Source: JANNRR01 sp031401675
GTDB taxonomy: Bacteria > Pseudomonadota > Alphaproteobacteria > Rhodobacterales > Rhodobacteraceae
Assembly: GCA_031401675.1 (NCBI GenBank)
Contig: JANNRR010000145.1
Coordinates: 1-29,097, forward strand
Direction: 5' to 3'
Length of the DNA: 29,097 bases
Positions 26,701-29,097 of the stretch are shown here, in pieces. The translations under genes and the position numbers were made by a program. Under the pieces are notes generated by a model. That model saw only the letters and a list, made by a program, of their open reading frames with translations. It had not been told where the DNA came from and ran no database searches. Positions within the stretch are counted from its first letter, which is position 1. Each line of letters starts with the position of its first letter.

Positions 26701-27984
26701 CTATTCCATCCTGCGCCGAATCCGGCGAACCATCAGCCATACCGCCACGATCACCAGCGGCGACACGACGGCCAGCAGAACCGCCTTGCCGATGCCCAAC
26801 GGTTCCGCGAACGGGGCCGCGACATAGGCCGCCAGATTGACGGCATAATAGCTGATCGCCACCACCGACAGGCCCTCGACTGTGTGCTGCAGGCGCAGCG
26901 CCATGTCGGCGCGGCGATCCATGCTTTCCAGCAGCAACTGGTTCTGCGCCGACCGCTCGACATCGACCCGCGTGCGCAACAGATCGCCCGCCCGCGCTGC
27001 CCGCTCGGCCATGCTTTGCAGCCGGGCCTCGGTTGATTTCACCGTGCGCATCGCCGGATCAAACCGGCGCATCATGAATTCGCCAAGGGTCTGCCGCCCC
27101 TCGAACCGCTCTTCGCGCAGCGCCAGTATCCGCTGGTTCACCAATGTCTCATAGGCCCCGGTTGCCCCGAACCGGAACGACGATTGCACCAGAAGCGTCT
27201 CCAGTTCGGCGGCAACGGCCAACAGGTCGGCCAGCGTCTGATCCGGGCGTTTGCCGTGATGCGTCATGCCGCTGATCAGCGCCGTCATCTCCTTGTCGAT
27301 CTCGCCCATGCGCGGGCCCATCGCCCGTACCCGCGCCAGCCCCAGCATCGACATCGACTTGTAGGTCTCGATTTCGCACAGCCGCTGCACGATCCGCCCG
27401 ATCCGCCGCGCCCCGGTGCCTTCACGCACGAACAGCGCCGCCCGGATATGGCCGGCGCTGTCGATCCGGAAGTCCGAGCCGACGATGGCCGCACCGTCGA
27501 CCACTCGCGCCACCGCCAGGCTTTCCGCCACGAACCAGTCGGCCAGCCCGTCCTCGACAATCCGCAGCTCGTCGGGAATGAACCCGACCCGGATCAGGAT
27601 GGATGTGATCCGCAGACCCGGGGCCTGGCCCAGCCAATCCTCGGGAAACACGTCAAATTCCACCGGATCGAATGGCCGGTCCCCCAGGCCGGGGGTAAAG
27701 GCGGTATAGGTCACAAACTCGGTATGGCTTTCCCATTTCAGCTGATGTCGCCCGATCTGGCCAAAGAAGTGCGTGGCCCCCGGTGCCGGATGCGCCGCCC
27801 CGAAGCGGTCCAGGAGCGCCAACAGATGCGCCCGGTCCAGCGCCTTGTCGCGGTTCGCCGCATCACCCGACCGCTTGACCGCCAGATAGGCGGCATGGCT
27901 GGGTGCCTCCAGCGACGGGAACGGCCGGGCATGCAGTTCATTGGCCAATTGATAGCGCAGCGGGTGGTCTACGATCGGGCCCAT
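26701..27984 (-). CDS. DUF3422 family membrane protein
   Basis: 427 residues starting MGPIVDHPLRYQLANELHARPFP, the DUF3422 hallmark (family function unknown). The long N-terminal region is soluble. A predicted coiled-coil/helical stretch lies about residues 300-375 (STEARLQSMAERAARAGDLL, RTRVDVERSAQNQLLLESMD). Two C-terminal membrane helices follow (about 378-396 and 402-420), with a basic end, RRIRRRME. This suggests a cytoplasmic domain anchored by its C-terminus. It is monocistronic; the GC-rich hairpin just downstream lacks a T-run in this orientation. Confidence 0.88.
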   Translation of the reverse strand: MGPIVDHPLRYQLANELHARPFPSLEAPSHAAYLAVKRSGDAANRDKALDRAHLLALLDRFGAAHPAPGATHFFGQIGRHQLKWESHTEFVTYTAFTPGLGDRPFDPVEFDVFPEDWLGQAPGLRITSILIRVGFIPDELRIVEDGLADWFVAESLAVARVVDGAAIVGSDFRIDSAGHIRAALFVREGTGARRIGRIVQRLCEIETYKSMSMLGLARVRAMGPRMGEIDKEMTALISGMTHHGKRPDQTLADLLAVAAELETLLVQSSFRFGATGAYETLVNQRILALREERFEGRQTLGEFMMRRFDPAMRTVKSTEARLQSMAERAARAGDLLRTRVDVERSAQNQLLLESMDRRADMALRLQHTVEGLSVVAISYYAVNLAAYVAAPFAEPLGIGKAVLLAVVSPLVIVAVWLMVRRIRRRME

Positions 27985-28133
27985 GACGGCTTTCTGTCAT
28001 TGTTGGTGCCTAACTAACGGCGGCGGCCGCGAAGTCAATCAACCCGCCAACGCCGCGCCGCAACACCAACCGGCACCGCACCTGCCCGGCGGACAGCGAC
28101 CAGAACCTTCAGGGAAAATTGCAAAGAGGTCAC

Positions 28134-28167
28134 CAAAAGCCCTGATCCCGGCACAGCGCCGGTCAGG
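28134..28167 (-). terminator. Terminator of pntB
   Basis: On the minus strand cctga-ccggc, loop gctgt, gccgg-(ga)-tcagg form a ten-pair stem with a two-base bulge, followed by gctttt. It lies about 27 bases after the pntB stop codon. Confidence 0.6.
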
Positions 28168-28193
28168 ACAAGCGGGCCACCTGCAGCGCCGCC

Positions 28194-29097
28194 CTATTCG
28201 ATCATCGGCAGCAGCAGGTCCAGGGACTTCTTGGCATCGCCGTAGAACATCCGGGTGTTGTCCTTGTAGAACAACGGGTTCTCGATCCCGGAATAACCCG
28301 TCCCCTGTCCGCGCTTGCTGACGAACACCTGCTTGGCCTTCCAGACCTCAAGCACCGGCATGCCGGCAATCGGGCTGTTCGGATCCTCCTGTGCCGCCGG
28401 GTTCACGATGTCATTCGACCCGATGACGATGGCCACGTCGGTCGTCGGGAAATCCCCGTTGATCTCATCCATTTCCAGAACGATGTCATAGGGAACCCTG
28501 GCCTCGGCTAAAAGCACGTTCATGTGCCCCGGCAACCGCCCGGCCACCGGATGAATGGCAAAGCGCACGGTCTTGCCCGCCGCGCGCAGCTTGCGCGTCA
28601 ACTCGCTGACCGACTGCTGCGCCTGCGCCACCGCCATGCCGTAGCCCGGCACGATGATCACGGAATCCGCGTCGTTCAGCGCCGCCGCCACGCCCTCGGC
28701 ATCGATGGCGATCTGTTCCCCGGCAATCTCCAGCGCCGGCCCGGTGGTGCCGCCGAACCCGCCCAGAATAACCGAAATGAACGACCGGTTCATCGCCTTG
28801 CACATGATATAGCTCAGGATCGCGCCGGAACTGCCGACCAGCGCGCCGGTCACGATCAACAGATCATTGCCAAGGGTGAAACCGATCGCCGCCGCCGCCC
28901 AGCCGGAATAGCTGTTCAGCATCGACACCACGACCGGCATGTCGGCCCCGCCGATGCCCATGATCAGGTGATAGCCGATGAACAGCGCCGCCAGCGTCAT
29001 CCCCAGCAGGGCCGGCGTCGAGCCGGTTTGCAGATAGACCGCCAGCAGTACCACCGACAGCAGTGCTGCCACCGCGTTCAGCGCATGGCCGCCGGGC
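28194..29097 (-). CDS. pntB: NAD(P) transhydrogenase subunit beta, C-terminal part (runs off right edge)
   Basis: The proton-translocating transhydrogenase couples hydride transfer from NADH to NADP+ to the proton gradient; the beta subunit carries part of the membrane domain and the NADP-binding domain III. The frame is open to the edge (PGGHALN before the GTG at 29072), so the 5' part is missing. The visible portion has the last membrane helices (GYHLIMGIGGADMPVVVSML, GAILSYIMCKAMNRSF) and domain III with VPGYGMAVAQAQ, FAIHPVAGRLPGHMNVLLAE, GSNDIVNPAA and KRGQGTGYSGIENPLFY, all classic NADP-site motifs. The C-terminus is complete. Confidence 0.96.
   Translation of the reverse strand, partial: PGGHALNAVAALLSVVLLAVYLQTGSTPALLGMTLAALFIGYHLIMGIGGADMPVVVSMLNSYSGWAAAAIGFTLGNDLLIVTGALVGSSGAILSYIMCKAMNRSFISVILGGFGGTTGPALEIAGEQIAIDAEGVAAALNDADSVIIVPGYGMAVAQAQQSVSELTRKLRAAGKTVRFAIHPVAGRLPGHMNVLLAEARVPYDIVLEMDEINGDFPTTDVAIVIGSNDIVNPAAQEDPNSPIAGMPVLEVWKAKQVFVSKRGQGTGYSGIENPLFYKDNTRMFYGDAKKSLDLLLPMIE

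Overview
The window is GC-rich DNA from an alphaproteobacterium, most probably of the Rhodobacterales (Rhodobacter/Paracoccus-like). This rests on the clustering of yajC-secD-secF, an Mth938-like gene and ccmABCDG on one strand, on intergenic motifs I associate with that group, and on the high GC with C/G-ending codons. The taxonomy is inferred from gene content and protein style, not from a search.

Layout. (1) 1-1590: insertion-sequence debris. A fused open frame joins an IS21-type IstA N-terminus to an IS110-type C-terminal domain. About 590 noncoding bases follow, with short repeats and hairpins. (2) 1591-5357: a DUF1223 exported thioredoxin-like protein (minus), then aconitate hydratase A (plus) with a clear terminator. 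(3) 5384-5612: a possible 46-residue membrane peptide and two adjacent perfect palindromes. (4) 5645-12093, all minus strand: yajC, secD, secF, an Mth938-like gene, ccmA, ccmB, ccmC, ccmD and ccmG. These serve protein export and cytochrome c maturation. (5) 12258-14441: a membrane protein with a long pentapeptide-repeat region encoded by a near-perfect 30-bp tandem array. The array is followed by a 20-bp perfect inverted repeat inside the gene. (6) 14442-16629: a G-quadruplex-type tract, a seryl-tRNA synthetase gene broken by an in-frame TAA at codon 81, and a TspO/MBR-like membrane protein. (7) 16636-26454: a likely catabolic locus. An M20 amidohydrolase, a DadA-like FAD oxidoreductase and an ArgE-type deacetylase lie on the minus strand. 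A five-gene Opp/Dpp-type ABC importer (ATPase, ATPase, binding protein, permease, permease) diverges from them on the plus strand. (8) 26455-29097: a terminator region, a DUF3422 membrane protein, and the 3' part of pntB running off the right edge.

How the genes work together. yajC-secD-secF encode the accessory translocon complex, and ccmABCDG cover haem export and apocytochrome thioreduction (ccmE, F and H are not in the window). The divergent importer and hydrolase/oxidase genes suggest uptake of a peptide-like or N-acylated compound, hydrolytic deacylation, then oxidation of the released amine. The substrate cannot be read from sequence.

The best leads for a second look are the nonsense codon in serS with the four-G-run motif just upstream; the pentapeptide array with its intragenic terminator-like hairpin; the chimeric IS21/IS110 frame with its structured noncoding flank; and the REP-like hairpin between the binding-protein and permease genes. 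I did not find a convincing wholly new system. No tRNA, rRNA or CRISPR array was seen.
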